64,000 nucleotides of DNA, taken from Pseudomonas sp. M47T1 (GTDB lineage: Bacteria; Pseudomonadota; Gammaproteobacteria; Pseudomonadales; Pseudomonadaceae). The stretch spans positions 53,280-117,279 of the forward strand of contig NZ_AJWX01000020.1 of assembly GCF_000263855.1 (NCBI RefSeq), given 5' to 3'. A model generated the notes under the pieces. That model made no database searches, was not told the origin of the DNA, and saw only the letters and a program-made list of their open reading frames with translations. Below are positions 42,720 to 51,745 of the stretch, in pieces (the first letter of the stretch is position 1; every line of letters starts with the position of its first letter). A program made the position numbers and the translations under genes.

Positions 42720-42900
42720 GAATATTCCCTGAATGCGTCCCTTCGATGGGTATGAGATGAGCAAAGAGTGTCGACTCTTCAGCCACAGTGGCGCGTTTGG
42801 GTGACGGTATGATGACCGTCGAGGGCGCGGTGTGGTTCGTTCCTTCACTGAGCATGGGAATACCTCATCAGGTTGATGCGTGGGGTGATGGTGCGTCGGT

Positions 42901-44019
42901 TCAGCCCAGCGCCACGTTCCAGGCGTCGTAGCCATACACCCAGTCGGCGTTGCCGCCAGCCTTGAGCCACTGATTGCCGCGCGAGCCGACCTGGATCTGG
43001 CTGGCGCGTTCCAGGCGTGCGGCTTGGTAGGTGTGCAGCGCAACGGCCAAGTCGGTGTCAGGCAGGTTCAAGGCACGGGCCAACACCACGGCGTCCTCGA
43101 TGGCCTGGCCGGCACCCTGGGCCATGAACGGCATCATCGGGTGAGCGGCATCGCCCAGCAGCGTCAGGCGGCCGGCGGTCCAGCGCGGCAGCGGGTCGCG
43201 CTCGTAAAGGGCGGTCTTGAGCACTTCGTCGCAGGCGTGCAGCAGCGCCACCGCGTCGGGGTGGAAGGCGGCGTAGGCGCTCTGCAGCTCACTGACGCTG
43301 CCGCGCGTGGTCCAGCTTTCCAGGTGCCAGCTGGCCTGGGCGGTGGTGGCGAAGATGAAGATGTCCCGGCCCCGGTTGAGCGGGAAGGTGACGATCTGGC
43401 TTTCGGGGTTGGGGCCCCACCATTTGGTAAAGGCTTGCAGGTCGGGTACATGGGCCACCTTGCTGGCCGGCACCACGGCGCGGTAGGCCACCACGCCGGT
43501 GAAGCGCGGCTGCTCGGCGCCGAACATCGCGGCGCGCACCGCCGAATGGATGCCGTCGGCGCCGATCACCAGGTCGGCCTGGGCGTGCGTGCCGTCGACG
43601 AAGGTCAGCGTCACCCCGGCGTCGTCCTGCTGGATGGTTTCGCAGCGCTTGGCAAACTGCACCTGTTCGAGCGCGAAGGCGCTGGCCAGTGCGGCCAGCA
43701 GGTCGGCGCGGTGGAGGGTCAACTGCGGTGCGCCGTATTGCTGCTCGGCGCTGTCGCCCATGGCCAGCCGCGAGGTTTCCTCGCCGCTGTCCCATAGGCG
43801 GCTGATGCGGTGGGTAGGCCGGGCGGCAGGTTCGCGCACGGCGGCGCCCACGCCCAGGCCGTCGAGGCCGCGCACGGCGTTGGGCGTCAGGTTGATGTCA
43901 GCGCCGACGCGCATGAAAGCCTGGGCCTGCTCGAACACGGTGACCTGGTGGCCGGCGTCGCGCAGGGCGATGGCGGCGCACAGGCCGCCAATGCCGGCGC
44001 CGATAATGGCAATGTTCAT
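42901..44019 (-). CDS. FAD-dependent monooxygenase (salicylate/6-hydroxynicotinate hydroxylase-like)
   Basis: A 372-residue flavoprotein aromatic hydroxylase. The FAD-binding GxGxxG is at the N-terminus (IAIIGAGIGGLCAAIALRDAG), the DG motif is VIGADGIHSAVR, and the second FAD motif is RLTLLGDAAHPMMPFMAQGAGQAIEDA. The C-terminal WVYGYDAW echoes 6-hydroxynicotinate 3-monooxygenase. It acts with NAD(P)H and O2 in the cytoplasm on an aromatic or heteroaromatic acid. It is divergent to a TetR gene, probably its regulator; the gap holds a dyad at 44075-44090. Confidence 0.9.
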   Translation of the reverse strand: MNIAIIGAGIGGLCAAIALRDAGHQVTVFEQAQAFMRVGADINLTPNAVRGLDGLGVGAAVREPAARPTHRISRLWDSGEETSRLAMGDSAEQQYGAPQLTLHRADLLAALASAFALEQVQFAKRCETIQQDDAGVTLTFVDGTHAQADLVIGADGIHSAVRAAMFGAEQPRFTGVVAYRAVVPASKVAHVPDLQAFTKWWGPNPESQIVTFPLNRGRDIFIFATTAQASWHLESWTTRGSVSELQSAYAAFHPDAVALLHACDEVLKTALYERDPLPRWTAGRLTLLGDAAHPMMPFMAQGAGQAIEDAVVLARALNLPDTDLAVALHTYQAARLERASQIQVGSRGNQWLKAGGNADWVYGYDAWNVALG

Positions 44020-44074
44020 GGTGATGCTCTCCTCTGGTGAATGCAGAGCACTCTTGCAGGTTGAATGCCATTAT

Positions 44075-44090
44075 TTCCTTTTTTAAGGAA
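44075..44090. promoter_or_regulatory. Dyad TTCCTT-N4-AAGGAA in the monooxygenase/TetR gap
   Basis: A perfect 6-bp inverted repeat around TTTT within AT-rich DNA, about 55 bases before the monooxygenase start. It could be a TetR operator or promoter element; the low complexity lowers confidence. Confidence 0.3.
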
Positions 44091-44233
44091 TTAATTAAAA
44101 AACGATTATTTTCAATGAGTTGATGCGTTCCACCTAGGAAACAAGCACCGGTGAAACACGGGGTGCACCCGCAGGCTGCGATTTGTCACCCAGCTACCCA
44201 AAATGGTGTTCGCGCACGGTATGATTGCGCGCC

Positions 44234-44881
44234 ATGGATACTTCAACCGGAAAGAAAAAGCGCGGCCGCCCCGCGAACACCGCCGCCATTGGCCGCGACG
44301 GCTTGATCGAGGCCACCCTGGGCCTGTTGCGCGGCATCGCGCCCACCGACCTGACCCTGCAGGACATCGCCCGCCAGGTGAATGTCGACCCGGCCTTGAT
44401 CCGCTATTACTTCGGCAGCAAGGACGGCCTGCTGCGCGCCGCCACCCTGCACCTGTTGGACGTCACCCAACTGGGCGCCCAGGCCCTGGCCGAAGGCCAG
44501 GGCGTGGAAGCGATGTTGTATGGGCGCATTCGCCTGATCATCGATATAGGCCGCCAGAACCCGCACTTCCTGCAACTGGTGCTGCGCGAGATCTACCAGG
44601 GCAATGATCCGCAGCCCGGCGAAGTGCTGGACCTGATTGCCCAGCGCGGCGTGGCGCTGGCCGATACCCTCCTGCAAGCCCGTCCCGCCGCACCGGGGTT
44701 GCCGCACATTGATGCACGCATGCTGCACGTGGCGCTGGTGGGCGCGTGCACCTTCTTCGCCACGGCCCAGCCGTTGTTCGGGGTGTTGTTCGCGGGCAGC
44801 AGCGATGACGTGCTGGCCGAGCAGTACTCGCGCTTTCTGACCGGGTTATTGCTGCGCGGGGTGGGCGTACAACCTGCCTGA
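44234..44881 (+). CDS. TetR-family transcriptional regulator
   Basis: A 215-residue TetR protein. A basic N-terminal tail (GKKKRGRPANT) precedes the HTH (LIEATLGLLRGIAPTDLTLQ, DIARQVNVDPALIRYYFGSK); RYYFGSKDGLL is the classic recognition-helix end. ATG 44234 is used. It is divergent to the FAD monooxygenase (215-base gap) and probably represses it, with the monooxygenase substrate as the likely inducer. Confidence 0.9.
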   Translation: MDTSTGKKKRGRPANTAAIGRDGLIEATLGLLRGIAPTDLTLQDIARQVNVDPALIRYYFGSKDGLLRAATLHLLDVTQLGAQALAEGQGVEAMLYGRIRLIIDIGRQNPHFLQLVLREIYQGNDPQPGEVLDLIAQRGVALADTLLQARPAAPGLPHIDARMLHVALVGACTFFATAQPLFGVLFAGSSDDVLAEQYSRFLTGLLLRGVGVQPA

Positions 44882-44990
44882 GAAAACCGAGTTCAATCTG
44901 TAGCCGCAAGCCGCGTCATGGGCGCCGCGCACTGCCTGACCGACATCGGCGCCGCCGACCACGTGACCGCCCACAGCGGAAGCCGCTGGC

Positions 44991-45140
44991 TCATATGGCC
45001 TTATCCCCCGTGTTGCGGTGGCGGCGGCAGTGCTCGGAGCAGTAGCGCACCTCATCCCAACACCGCGCCCAGCGCTTGCGCCAGTTGAACGGCAGGCCGC
45101 AGACCACGCAAGTCTTGCTGGGCAGCTGCGCCTTTTTCAT
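44991..45140 (-). CDS. DUF2256 domain-containing protein (small Cys-rich)
   Basis: A 49-residue protein with CVVCGLPFNWRKRW and RYCSEHCRRHR, a four-cysteine zinc-ribbon-like arrangement that defines DUF2256. The ATG overlaps the photolyase stop by 4 bases, giving the order DUF3833, photolyase, DUF2256 on one strand, a conserved pairing in Pseudomonas as I recall it. The function is unknown; a role with the photolyase is inferred only from linkage. Confidence 0.85.
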   Translation of the reverse strand: MKKAQLPSKTCVVCGLPFNWRKRWARCWDEVRYCSEHCRRHRNTGDKAI

Positions 45141-46675
45141 AGCCGCTGCCCGACGTCCAGCTTCGCCAACAACTGCTCGCCGCGCTGCCACAGGGCATCA
45201 CGTCGCTCTTCAGGCAGGCCATTGAGGTTGAGGTACACCGGCGCCAGCCGTGGGTTGTTGCCAAGGGCCTGGCGATGGCGCATCAAAAAGTGCCAATACA
45301 GGGCATTGAACGGGCAGGCATCCTCTTCCACCGCCAGGTCCACCCGATAACGGCATGCGCCACAGTGGTCGGACATGCGCTGAATGTAGCGGCCACTGGC
45401 GCAATAGGGTTTGGAACCCAGGAAGCCACCGTCGGCGTGCATGACCATGCCCAGGGTATTGGGCAGTTCCACCCAGTCGAACGCGTCCAGGTAAACCGCC
45501 AGGTACCATTCGCAGATGTGTGGCGGTGCGATGCCCGACAGCAGGGCGAAGTTGCCGGTCACCATCAGCCGCTGGATATGGTGGGCATACCCCAGCGCCA
45601 GGGTCTGGCCGATGACTTGGGCCATGCAGCGCATGTCGGTGTCGCCGGTCCAGTAGAATGCCGGCAACGCGCGCTGGTTGTCCAAGCCATTGAGCTCGGC
45701 GTATTCGGGCATGCGCAGCCAGTAAATGCCACGCACGTATTCGCGCCAGCCGATCAATTGGCGGATGAAACCTTCGGCGGCATTGAGCGGCACGCTGCCC
45801 TGCCGGTAGGCACGTTCGACATCGGCGCACAGTTGCCGCACATCCAGCAGGCCGATATTCAAGGCGGCGCTGACGCGGGCATGGAACAGGAACGGCTCGT
45901 TTTCGGCCATGGCATCCTGGAAGTCACCGAACGCCGCCAGGCCGAAGTCGAGAAAGTGCTGCCACAGCGACTGGGCCTCGGCGTGAGTGACGGGGTAGTC
46001 GAAGCCATCAACGGCGCCGTAGTGTCCGCTGAAGCGCGAGCGCACCAACGCCACCACTTCCAGCGTGATCGCATCCTGAGTGAAGTGCGCAGGAAACGGC
46101 CCGTGCAACCGTCGTGGCAGAGCCTTGCGGTTCTCGCGGTCGAAATTCCACGCCCCGCCCACCGGCCGCCCATCGGGCTCCAGCAGCAGGCCGCAGCGCT
46201 TGCGCATGCCCCGGTAGAAGTCTTCCATGCGCAGCTGCGGGCGGCCCCCTGCCCAGCGCGCAAAGGCCTGGCGCGAACACAGAAAACGCCGATCCGCGTG
46301 CCACACCAACGGTAGCCCGCACTCGGTCATGGCCTGTTCCAGGCGCCATTCGCCGCACTCGGTAACGTGCACCTCACAGGCGTCCAGCGCAGCCTGCCAG
46401 CGGCGCAACTCACCGGCGATGCTGCCACTGTTGCCCGGGGCATCAAGGGTGACGTAGTGCACGCGCCAGCCCTGTTCACGCAGGGCCTCGGCAAAATGGC
46501 GCATGGCGGAGAATATCAGCATGATCTTCTGCGGATGATGGGGCACGTAGCGGGCCTCCTCTTCCACCTCCGCCATCAGCAGCGCATCGCGGGCAGGGTC
46601 CAGGGCCTGAAGCAGATCGAGGTTGAAGGACAGTTGGTCGCCCAGCACCAGGCCCAGTCGCAACGGGCGGCTCAT
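45137..46675 (-). CDS. Cryptochrome/photolyase family protein, FeS bacterial type (PhrB-like)
   Basis: A 512-residue FAD protein of the iron-sulfur bacterial cryptochrome/photolyase group, which includes (6-4) photolyases. The cluster cysteines are visible: MRCMAQVIGQ plus CGACRYRVDLAVEEDAC (C-x2-C-x12-C). The lumazine/antenna-type N-terminal Rossmann domain is LGLVLGDQLSFNLDLLQALD. The FAD region includes WHADRRFLCSRQAF and GYAHHIQRLMVTGNFALL. It repairs UV lesions with light. It overlaps DUF3833 upstream and DUF2256 downstream by 4 bases each. Confidence 0.92.
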   Translation of the reverse strand: MSRPLRLGLVLGDQLSFNLDLLQALDPARDALLMAEVEEEARYVPHHPQKIMLIFSAMRHFAEALREQGWRVHYVTLDAPGNSGSIAGELRRWQAALDACEVHVTECGEWRLEQAMTECGLPLVWHADRRFLCSRQAFARWAGGRPQLRMEDFYRGMRKRCGLLLEPDGRPVGGAWNFDRENRKALPRRLHGPFPAHFTQDAITLEVVALVRSRFSGHYGAVDGFDYPVTHAEAQSLWQHFLDFGLAAFGDFQDAMAENEPFLFHARVSAALNIGLLDVRQLCADVERAYRQGSVPLNAAEGFIRQLIGWREYVRGIYWLRMPEYAELNGLDNQRALPAFYWTGDTDMRCMAQVIGQTLALGYAHHIQRLMVTGNFALLSGIAPPHICEWYLAVYLDAFDWVELPNTLGMVMHADGGFLGSKPYCASGRYIQRMSDHCGACRYRVDLAVEEDACPFNALYWHFLMRHRQALGNNPRLAPVYLNLNGLPEERRDALWQRGEQLLAKLDVGQRL

Positions 46676-47229
46676 GGCGACTGGCGACGGAAGAACAGCG
46701 TGACCTGGCCTACGTCCACGCCCAGCTTGCTCATGCGGGTGCGGTTGATCAGGGTGTCGTCGTCCATCTGGTACATCCAGTCGTCCATGTCCATCACCCA
46801 GTGCTTGCCCTCCACCGGCAGGTCCAGGCGGTAGCGCCAGTGCAGCGCATTGCCCGCTACTTCACCCTGCGCCTCGCCCACCACATCGCCCGCGCGGCCC
46901 CGCCAACGGCCGGGGCCGTCGGGCACCAGGGTCCATATACGCTGCTGGCGGGTACCGTCGCTGTAAACGAAACGCTCATCCAGAATCAGCTGCTGGCCCT
47001 CCCGGTGGCTGGCGACGGTGACGTGGAAGCGCTTGGCGACTTCGCCCGAGCGCTTCTGGAACATACCCCAGGCCTGCACGGGCCTGGAGAAAAACGCCAC
47101 CAGGTCCAGGGACGGACGTTCGTTGGCGTACTGGTTAACGTCGACGCTGCTGCAACTGACCAGCAGCAGGCAGGCCATCAAAGCCAGCGCGCCCTGGCGC
47201 AGGGGTTGCAGCGTGAAGGAGTCGCTCAT
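46672..47229 (-). CDS. DUF3833 family lipoprotein
   Basis: A 185-residue protein with a lipoprotein signal (ALALMACLLLVSCSS). The body matches DUF3833: NERPSLDLVAFFSRPVQAWG, the MFQKRSGEVAKRF stretch, and KHWVMDMDDWMYQMDD near the C-terminus. First gene of the photolyase operon; its stop overlaps the photolyase start. The function is unknown, probably a periplasmic or membrane-anchored lipid-related role. Confidence 0.88.
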   Translation of the reverse strand: MSDSFTLQPLRQGALALMACLLLVSCSSVDVNQYANERPSLDLVAFFSRPVQAWGMFQKRSGEVAKRFHVTVASHREGQQLILDERFVYSDGTRQQRIWTLVPDGPGRWRGRAGDVVGEAQGEVAGNALHWRYRLDLPVEGKHWVMDMDDWMYQMDDDTLINRTRMSKLGVDVGQVTLFFRRQSP

Positions 47230-47482
47230 GGAAGGGGCCTGAGTCAGTGGGCGAAAGTACCGGCACTCTTTACTCTAGACAGGCCCCGGCCGCCACTGAC
47301 GAATATTTGCTCCACCTCGCATTTCACACCGCGCCCTGAAACGCCGTGGAGGCTGCCAGGGTGGCGTGGCCGATGGCCCACTCGGCGCTTGCGGTCGTAG
47401 TTGCCCGCGACAATGATCGGGCGGCTGAAGCGCACGCTGCCCAACCACATACTGACTACCCACAGCGGTGGGCGCGCGATGC

Positions 47483-47758
47483 TCAACGCTGTAAGAGGCA
47501 AGGCACAGGGCGTGTTGGAAAGTACACACATTGCCCAACGGGCTCGGTACGACTGATGTCGGGAAAGTACAGGCCGAGCACGGCGTCTATTTCTTCTACA
47601 CCCACCAACTCTGGCGGATATCGCTTCAACAGCATCTCGCGCGTGCGGGCAACCTTTGCCTTGGCCCTGGCAACATGTATCAACTTTGAAACACTTACGG
47701 ATTCGCAAGGCTTAACTAACGGACCATATTCAGCCCTGATATGCTTGATAACAGGCAT
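47483..47758 (-). CDS. Small hypothetical protein, 91 aa
   Basis: Starts at ATG 47758, which has GGAGAG at the right distance. The first 70 residues look coding (IRAEYGPLVKPCESVSVSKL, ARTREMLLKRYPPELVGVEE). The last 25 (VGQCVYFPTRPVPCLLQR) look less so, and a late frameshift is possible. The region is AT-richer than its neighbours. No family recognised. Confidence 0.45.
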   Translation of the reverse strand: MPVIKHIRAEYGPLVKPCESVSVSKLIHVARAKAKVARTREMLLKRYPPELVGVEEIDAVLGLYFPDISRTEPVGQCVYFPTRPVPCLLQR

Positions 47759-48254
47759 ACTCTTTCTCTCCATAAGTCAACGTTGCATCATGAACGTTAC
47801 AATCTTGCTAAACGCCAGGGCGTTGTTTGCCACCACCCTATGTCGCGGAACACCGTAAGCCCCCGAAATCACTGGGTAAAGCTTCATCAAACAGCGATTG
47901 ACGGGCCCCTCGTAACGTGCTGCCAGAATCAAACCCGCTGGGTGTTGGACCGGCACTCAGGCTATCGGCCGGGCATACATTCGCTTAAATAATTTATCCT
48001 GTTTTGTTGTAACGCCAATGCTACGAAATACTTTATACAGCGGACGGCACCTTCATCCGACGATATCGAACTTCGCGACGTGGAATTCAATCGACTGTTT
48101 TAAGAGAAACAACCATCGGGCTTAAATCATGTGGCCGGACCCGATAAGGGTTCACGCAGGCCAGCGCTCCATAGGTTGGCCCTTTGGCGCCTGCAACCCG
48201 GCTTGCACCGCTGCTACAGGAATCGCATTCGCGCGGTAGCAGCCACAGCCCTTC
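47759..48254. other. Intergenic stretch, AT-richer, no clear gene
   Basis: About 500 bases. The first part (47760-48130) has lower GC than the rest of the window and shows no supported open frame. The second part (48140-48250) contains GC-rich repeat-like sequence (CCGCTGCTACAGG) leading into the REP pair. It may be a decayed insertion. Confidence 0.5.
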
Positions 48255-48340
48255 GTGGGAGCGGGCTCTACCCGCGAAAAGGGCACCGCAGAGTATCTGA
48301 TACACCGCGGTGCCTTATTCGCGCAGAGCCCGCTCCCCAC
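48255..48340. repeat. Inverted pair of REP elements
   Basis: GTGGGAGCGGGCTCTACCCGC at the left (48255 on) pairs with the reverse complement of the right arm (GCGCAGAGCCCGCTCCCCAC, ending 48340). Continuing arms (GGGCACCGC / GCGGTGCC) flank a short loop around GAGTATCTGATACACC. Together they form a long imperfect hairpin of REP-pair type directly after the IclR gene, probably its 3' end element. Confidence 0.75.
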
Positions 48341-48354
48341 GCGGTGTGTCAGGC
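48339..48354 (-). repeat. Stop-codon-associated repeat GCCTGACACACCGCGT, copy 3
   Basis: Read on the minus strand, the 16-mer is identical to the copy at 25570-25585 and includes the IclR TGA stop codon. It joins the REP pair. Confidence 0.55.
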
Positions 48355-49107
48355 AATGCTGCGCATGGCCGCCAGCAGGTCGTCACGGCAGGTAATGAGC
48401 GCCGCCTTGATGGTGTCGATGGCCTGCTCCATGCGCCACACCGGCCCCACCACGTCGATGGCGTAATGCCCCTGGGGCGTCTGCAAGCCAATGGCCAAGG
48501 CGCCGACACCCAGGGTGTGCTCGTCAAAGTCAGAGGCAAAGCCGCCTTGGCGAATGTCATCCAGTTGCGCGAGCAACCGCTCGATGGTCGGCGTCTTGGG
48601 GGTCAGGACCGACAGTTCGGTCCCCAGCATGCGGGTCACCGCGCTGTCGGTCATCGCCGCCAGCAATACCTTGCCGCCCGCCGTGGCGTGGATGTTCAGG
48701 AAGTTGCCGGCCACCGGCGACACCCGCAGCGCATGGGGCGACACCACCGAGTGCAGGATCATCAACTCGGCACCGCTGGCGCCCATCAGCACCGCCGTTT
48801 CCCCCGTCACCCGCGATAACTCTTCCAGGTAAGGCCGGGCCTTCTGGGTGATGTCCACGTGGCTGTGGGACGCCAGGCGCATGAACGCCGGGCCCAGGCA
48901 AACGCCGCCGCGGCCGTGCACCTCCAGCAGTTCCTCTTGCGCCAGCGCATCCACCATGCGCTGGACGGTGGAGCGCGGCAGGCCGCTTTTCTTGGCGATG
49001 GCCCCCAGGCTCAGGCCAGCGGGCTCATTTTCCAGGCTACGCAGGATGGCCGCCGCCCGGGCGATGACCTGTACGCCGCCACCACGATCAGATTCAGAAT
49101 TCGTCAT
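48349..49107 (-). CDS. IclR-family transcriptional regulator
   Basis: A 252-residue regulator with the N-terminal wHTH (VIARAAAILRSLENEPAGLSLGAIAKKSG, LPRSTVQRMVDALAQEELLE) and an IclR effector domain (HSHVDITQKARPYLEELSRV, HATAGGKVLLAAMTDSAV). It is divergent to the MFS/EmrA/OMF pump operon across an 80-base gap that contains ACTAATTAGT, so it is the likely pump regulator. The ligand is unknown. Confidence 0.92.
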   Translation of the reverse strand: MTNSESDRGGGVQVIARAAAILRSLENEPAGLSLGAIAKKSGLPRSTVQRMVDALAQEELLEVHGRGGVCLGPAFMRLASHSHVDITQKARPYLEELSRVTGETAVLMGASGAELMILHSVVSPHALRVSPVAGNFLNIHATAGGKVLLAAMTDSAVTRMLGTELSVLTPKTPTIERLLAQLDDIRQGGFASDFDEHTLGVGALAIGLQTPQGHYAIDVVGPVWRMEQAIDTIKAALITCRDDLLAAMRSIA

Positions 49108-49125
49108 TGACTTGCCTTATGTATC

Positions 49126-49135
49126 ACTAATTAGT
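49126..49135. promoter_or_regulatory. Palindrome ACTAATTAGT between IclR and pump genes
   Basis: A perfect 10-bp palindrome 19 bases before the IclR start and 53 before the MFS start, flanked by TGTATC and ACAGTGTAC. Candidate IclR operator or shared promoter element. Confidence 0.4.
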
Positions 49136-49187
49136 ACAGTGTACCGCATATCAGGTTTAATCGTTGTTTGCCGCAGCAGGAACACCC

Positions 49188-50717
49188 TTGTCAGCCCCTA
49201 TCTCTCCCCCCGCGCCCGCCCCCTTCGGCTGGCGCCTCGCCCTTGGCCTAGTCGGCGTATTGCTCGCCGCCCTCACGTCGGGCATCAATGATCGCGTCAC
49301 CGACACGGTGCTGGTCGATATCCTCGGTATTTTTGGCCTGGGCCATGACGAGGGTACCTGGATCAGTTCGGCGTACGCCGCTGCGGAGGTGTGCGCCATG
49401 CTGCTGTCGCCGTGGCTGGCGATGACGTTTTCCATCCGCCGCTACGCCGTGGTGGTCACGTGCGCCTTTACTGCGTTCGGCATCATGATACCGTTCGCGC
49501 CCAACTTCGAAAGCCTGGTCACGCTCAGGGTATTGCAGGGCCTGGCCGGCGGGGCCTTGCCACCGCTGCTGATGACCGCCGCGCTGCGTTTCCTGCCCTG
49601 GCACATCAAGCTCTACGGGCTGTCGGCCTACGCGCTGACCGCCACCTTCGGCCCCAACCTGGCCACGCCCCTGGCCGCCCTGTGGACCGAAGGCGGTGAT
49701 TGGCGCATGGTGTTCTGGCAGATTGTGCCCAGCTGCCTGATCGGCGCCGGCCTGATTGCCTACGGCCTGCCGCAGGACCCGATCCGCCTGGAACGCTTCA
49801 AGCAGGCGGACTGGCGCGGGGCCCTGCTGGGCGTGGGCGGCATTGCGATGCTGGTCATTGCCTTGACCCAGGGCGAACGCCTCGACTGGCTGAACTCTGC
49901 GCTGATTGCCCTGCTGTTGCTGGGCGCCGGGGTGTGCCTGCCGCTTTTCCTGGTGAATGAATGGTTTCACCCACTGCCGTTGTTCAAACTTCAGCTGCTG
50001 GAGCGACGCAACTTCGCGTTCGGCATCATCACCCTGTGCCTGTTCTTGTTCCTGTCCATGGCCGGCGGCGCCATTCCCTCGGCCTACCTGACCGAAATAA
50101 AAGGCTATCGCTACCTGCAAACCATGCCCACCGCCCTGCTGATCGCCCTGCCGCAACTGCTGCTGGCGCCCCTGGTGGCCTTTGTCATCAACCGCAACTG
50201 GGTGGACTCGCGTTACGTGATGGGCAGCGGCCTGTTGATGATGGCCGGGGCCTGCGTGGGTGGCTCGCTGCTGACCACCGACTGGATTCGCGACGACTTC
50301 TACCTGATGCAGATCATCCATGCCTTCGCCCAGCCGATGGTTGTGGTGCCGCTGCTGATGAATGCCACCGGCGTGATCGCGCCTATGGAAGGGCCGTTCG
50401 CGTCCTCCATGGTGAATACCATGCGGGGCCTGTTCTCGGTCGTGGCCGCTTCGGCCCTCGAGCATTTTGTCACCCACCGCGAGCACCTGCACTCCAATAC
50501 GCTGCTCGACAGTCTAGGCGCTCGTTACCCGTCACTGACTCCAGTGTTTGCTGATAAGAACCTTGCGTCGCTAGCACAGCGTGTGCGCGAACAAGCATAC
50601 GTACTGAGCTTCAGCGATGCCTTCCTCGCACTGCTCGCCGTCGTCGCCATCCTGCTTGTATTGCTCCTGACCCTGCCCAAACGTGCCTATCCACCGCAAC
50701 CCCCGGTATCGCCATGA
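49188..50717 (+). CDS. MFS exporter subunit, EmrB-like DHA2 family (14 TM)
   Basis: A 509-residue inner-membrane pump. It has GWRLALGLVGVLLAALTSGI, then GHDEGTWISSAYAAAEVCAM and LRVLQGLAGGALPPLLMTAA. TTG 49188 with CAGGAA upstream is the likely start (LSAPISPP); the frame opens at 49164. The TM1 acidic motif differs from classical EmrB (GINDRVTDTVLVDI). It is followed by an EmrA-type adaptor overlapping by 4 bases and by an outer-membrane factor, together a tripartite efflux machine. Substrates unknown. Confidence 0.9.
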   Translation: MSAPISPPAPAPFGWRLALGLVGVLLAALTSGINDRVTDTVLVDILGIFGLGHDEGTWISSAYAAAEVCAMLLSPWLAMTFSIRRYAVVVTCAFTAFGIMIPFAPNFESLVTLRVLQGLAGGALPPLLMTAALRFLPWHIKLYGLSAYALTATFGPNLATPLAALWTEGGDWRMVFWQIVPSCLIGAGLIAYGLPQDPIRLERFKQADWRGALLGVGGIAMLVIALTQGERLDWLNSALIALLLLGAGVCLPLFLVNEWFHPLPLFKLQLLERRNFAFGIITLCLFLFLSMAGGAIPSAYLTEIKGYRYLQTMPTALLIALPQLLLAPLVAFVINRNWVDSRYVMGSGLLMMAGACVGGSLLTTDWIRDDFYLMQIIHAFAQPMVVVPLLMNATGVIAPMEGPFASSMVNTMRGLFSVVAASALEHFVTHREHLHSNTLLDSLGARYPSLTPVFADKNLASLAQRVREQAYVLSFSDAFLALLAVVAILLVLLLTLPKRAYPPQPPVSP

Positions 50718-51745
50718 AACAACATAGAACCGCCATCAGCCTCATCTGCACCGCCGTCGTCATCGTCGCCGGTTACACCGGCTATCGAGTGTTGAGTGAC
50801 AGTGCCATCCAACACACCGACGACGCCTACGTGCGCGCCGACTCAGTACTGATTTCCCCACGCGTGGCCGGCCAGATCACCAAAGTGCTGGTGGAAGACA
50901 ACCAGGCGGTGAAGGCCGGTGACCTGCTGGCGCAACTGGATGATCGCGATTTTGTGGTCGCCCAGGCAGCGGCGGCGGCCAACGTCATGGCCGCCAAGGC
51001 ACAGTTGCAAAACCTGCAGGCCGGCATCGAGCGCCAGGCGGCGGTCATCGACCAGGCGGCCGCTACCACCCGCGCCACGGCCGCGTCGCTGAAGTTTGCC
51101 CAGGCCAACGCCCAGCGTTACCTGAACCTGTCCAATGCCGGCGCCGGCACCCAGCAGGAACGTCAGAAGGCCGATGCCGACCTGCAAGGCTGGCAGGCCT
51201 CACGCGACCGCGATGAAGCCTCGCGCGTGGCCGCCACCAAAACCCTGGATGTGCTCAAGGCCCAACTGGAAGTGGCCAAGGCGCAACTGGCCAAGGACCA
51301 GGCGGCCAAAGATCAGGCCGACCTGAACCTGTCCTACACCCGCATCACCGCCCCCCAGGACGGCATGGTCGGCCAGCGCTCGGTGCGTGTGGGCGCCTAT
51401 GTGGCCCAGGGGCAACCGTTAATGGCCGTGGTGCCGCTGCACGAAGCCTTCGTGGTGGCCAACTTCCGTGAAACCCAGCTGGCGCACATGACCGCCCACC
51501 AGCCGGTTGACCTGCGCGTGGACAGCGTTCCCAACCACAGCTTCAAGGGCCATATCGACAGCGTCGCACCCGCCACCGGCGTGTCGTTCTCGGAAATCGC
51601 CCCGGACAACGCCACCGGCAACTTCACCAAGGTGGTGCAGCGTATCCCGGTGAAGATCGTCTTTGATCAGAACCAGCCTGACCTGGACCGCCTGCGCATC
51701 GGCATGTCCGTGGTCGCCAGCGTCGATACCACCAAGGGGCATTGA
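50714..51745 (+). CDS. HlyD/EmrA-like membrane fusion protein
   Basis: A 343-residue adaptor with one N-terminal TM anchor (AISLICTAVVIVAGYTGYRV). Biotinyl-lipoyl-like halves (TDDAYVRADSVLISPRVAGQ, ITKVLVEDNQAVKAGDLLAQL) flank a long Ala/Gln-rich coiled-coil hairpin (about residues 95-205), followed by ITAPQDGMVGQRSVRVGAYV. ATG 50714 overlaps the MFS stop (ATGA), and its stop TGA shares a base with the ATG of the OMF gene. Connects the inner pump to the outer channel. Confidence 0.93.
   Translation: MKQHRTAISLICTAVVIVAGYTGYRVLSDSAIQHTDDAYVRADSVLISPRVAGQITKVLVEDNQAVKAGDLLAQLDDRDFVVAQAAAAANVMAAKAQLQNLQAGIERQAAVIDQAAATTRATAASLKFAQANAQRYLNLSNAGAGTQQERQKADADLQGWQASRDRDEASRVAATKTLDVLKAQLEVAKAQLAKDQAAKDQADLNLSYTRITAPQDGMVGQRSVRVGAYVAQGQPLMAVVPLHEAFVVANFRETQLAHMTAHQPVDLRVDSVPNHSFKGHIDSVAPATGVSFSEIAPDNATGNFTKVVQRIPVKIVFDQNQPDLDRLRIGMSVVASVDTTKGH

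Noticed and set aside
47244..47708. 154-codon minus-strand frame downstream of the small orphan gene
   Set aside because: No ribosome site, Arg/Cys-rich irregular composition, and it overlaps the better supported small frame.
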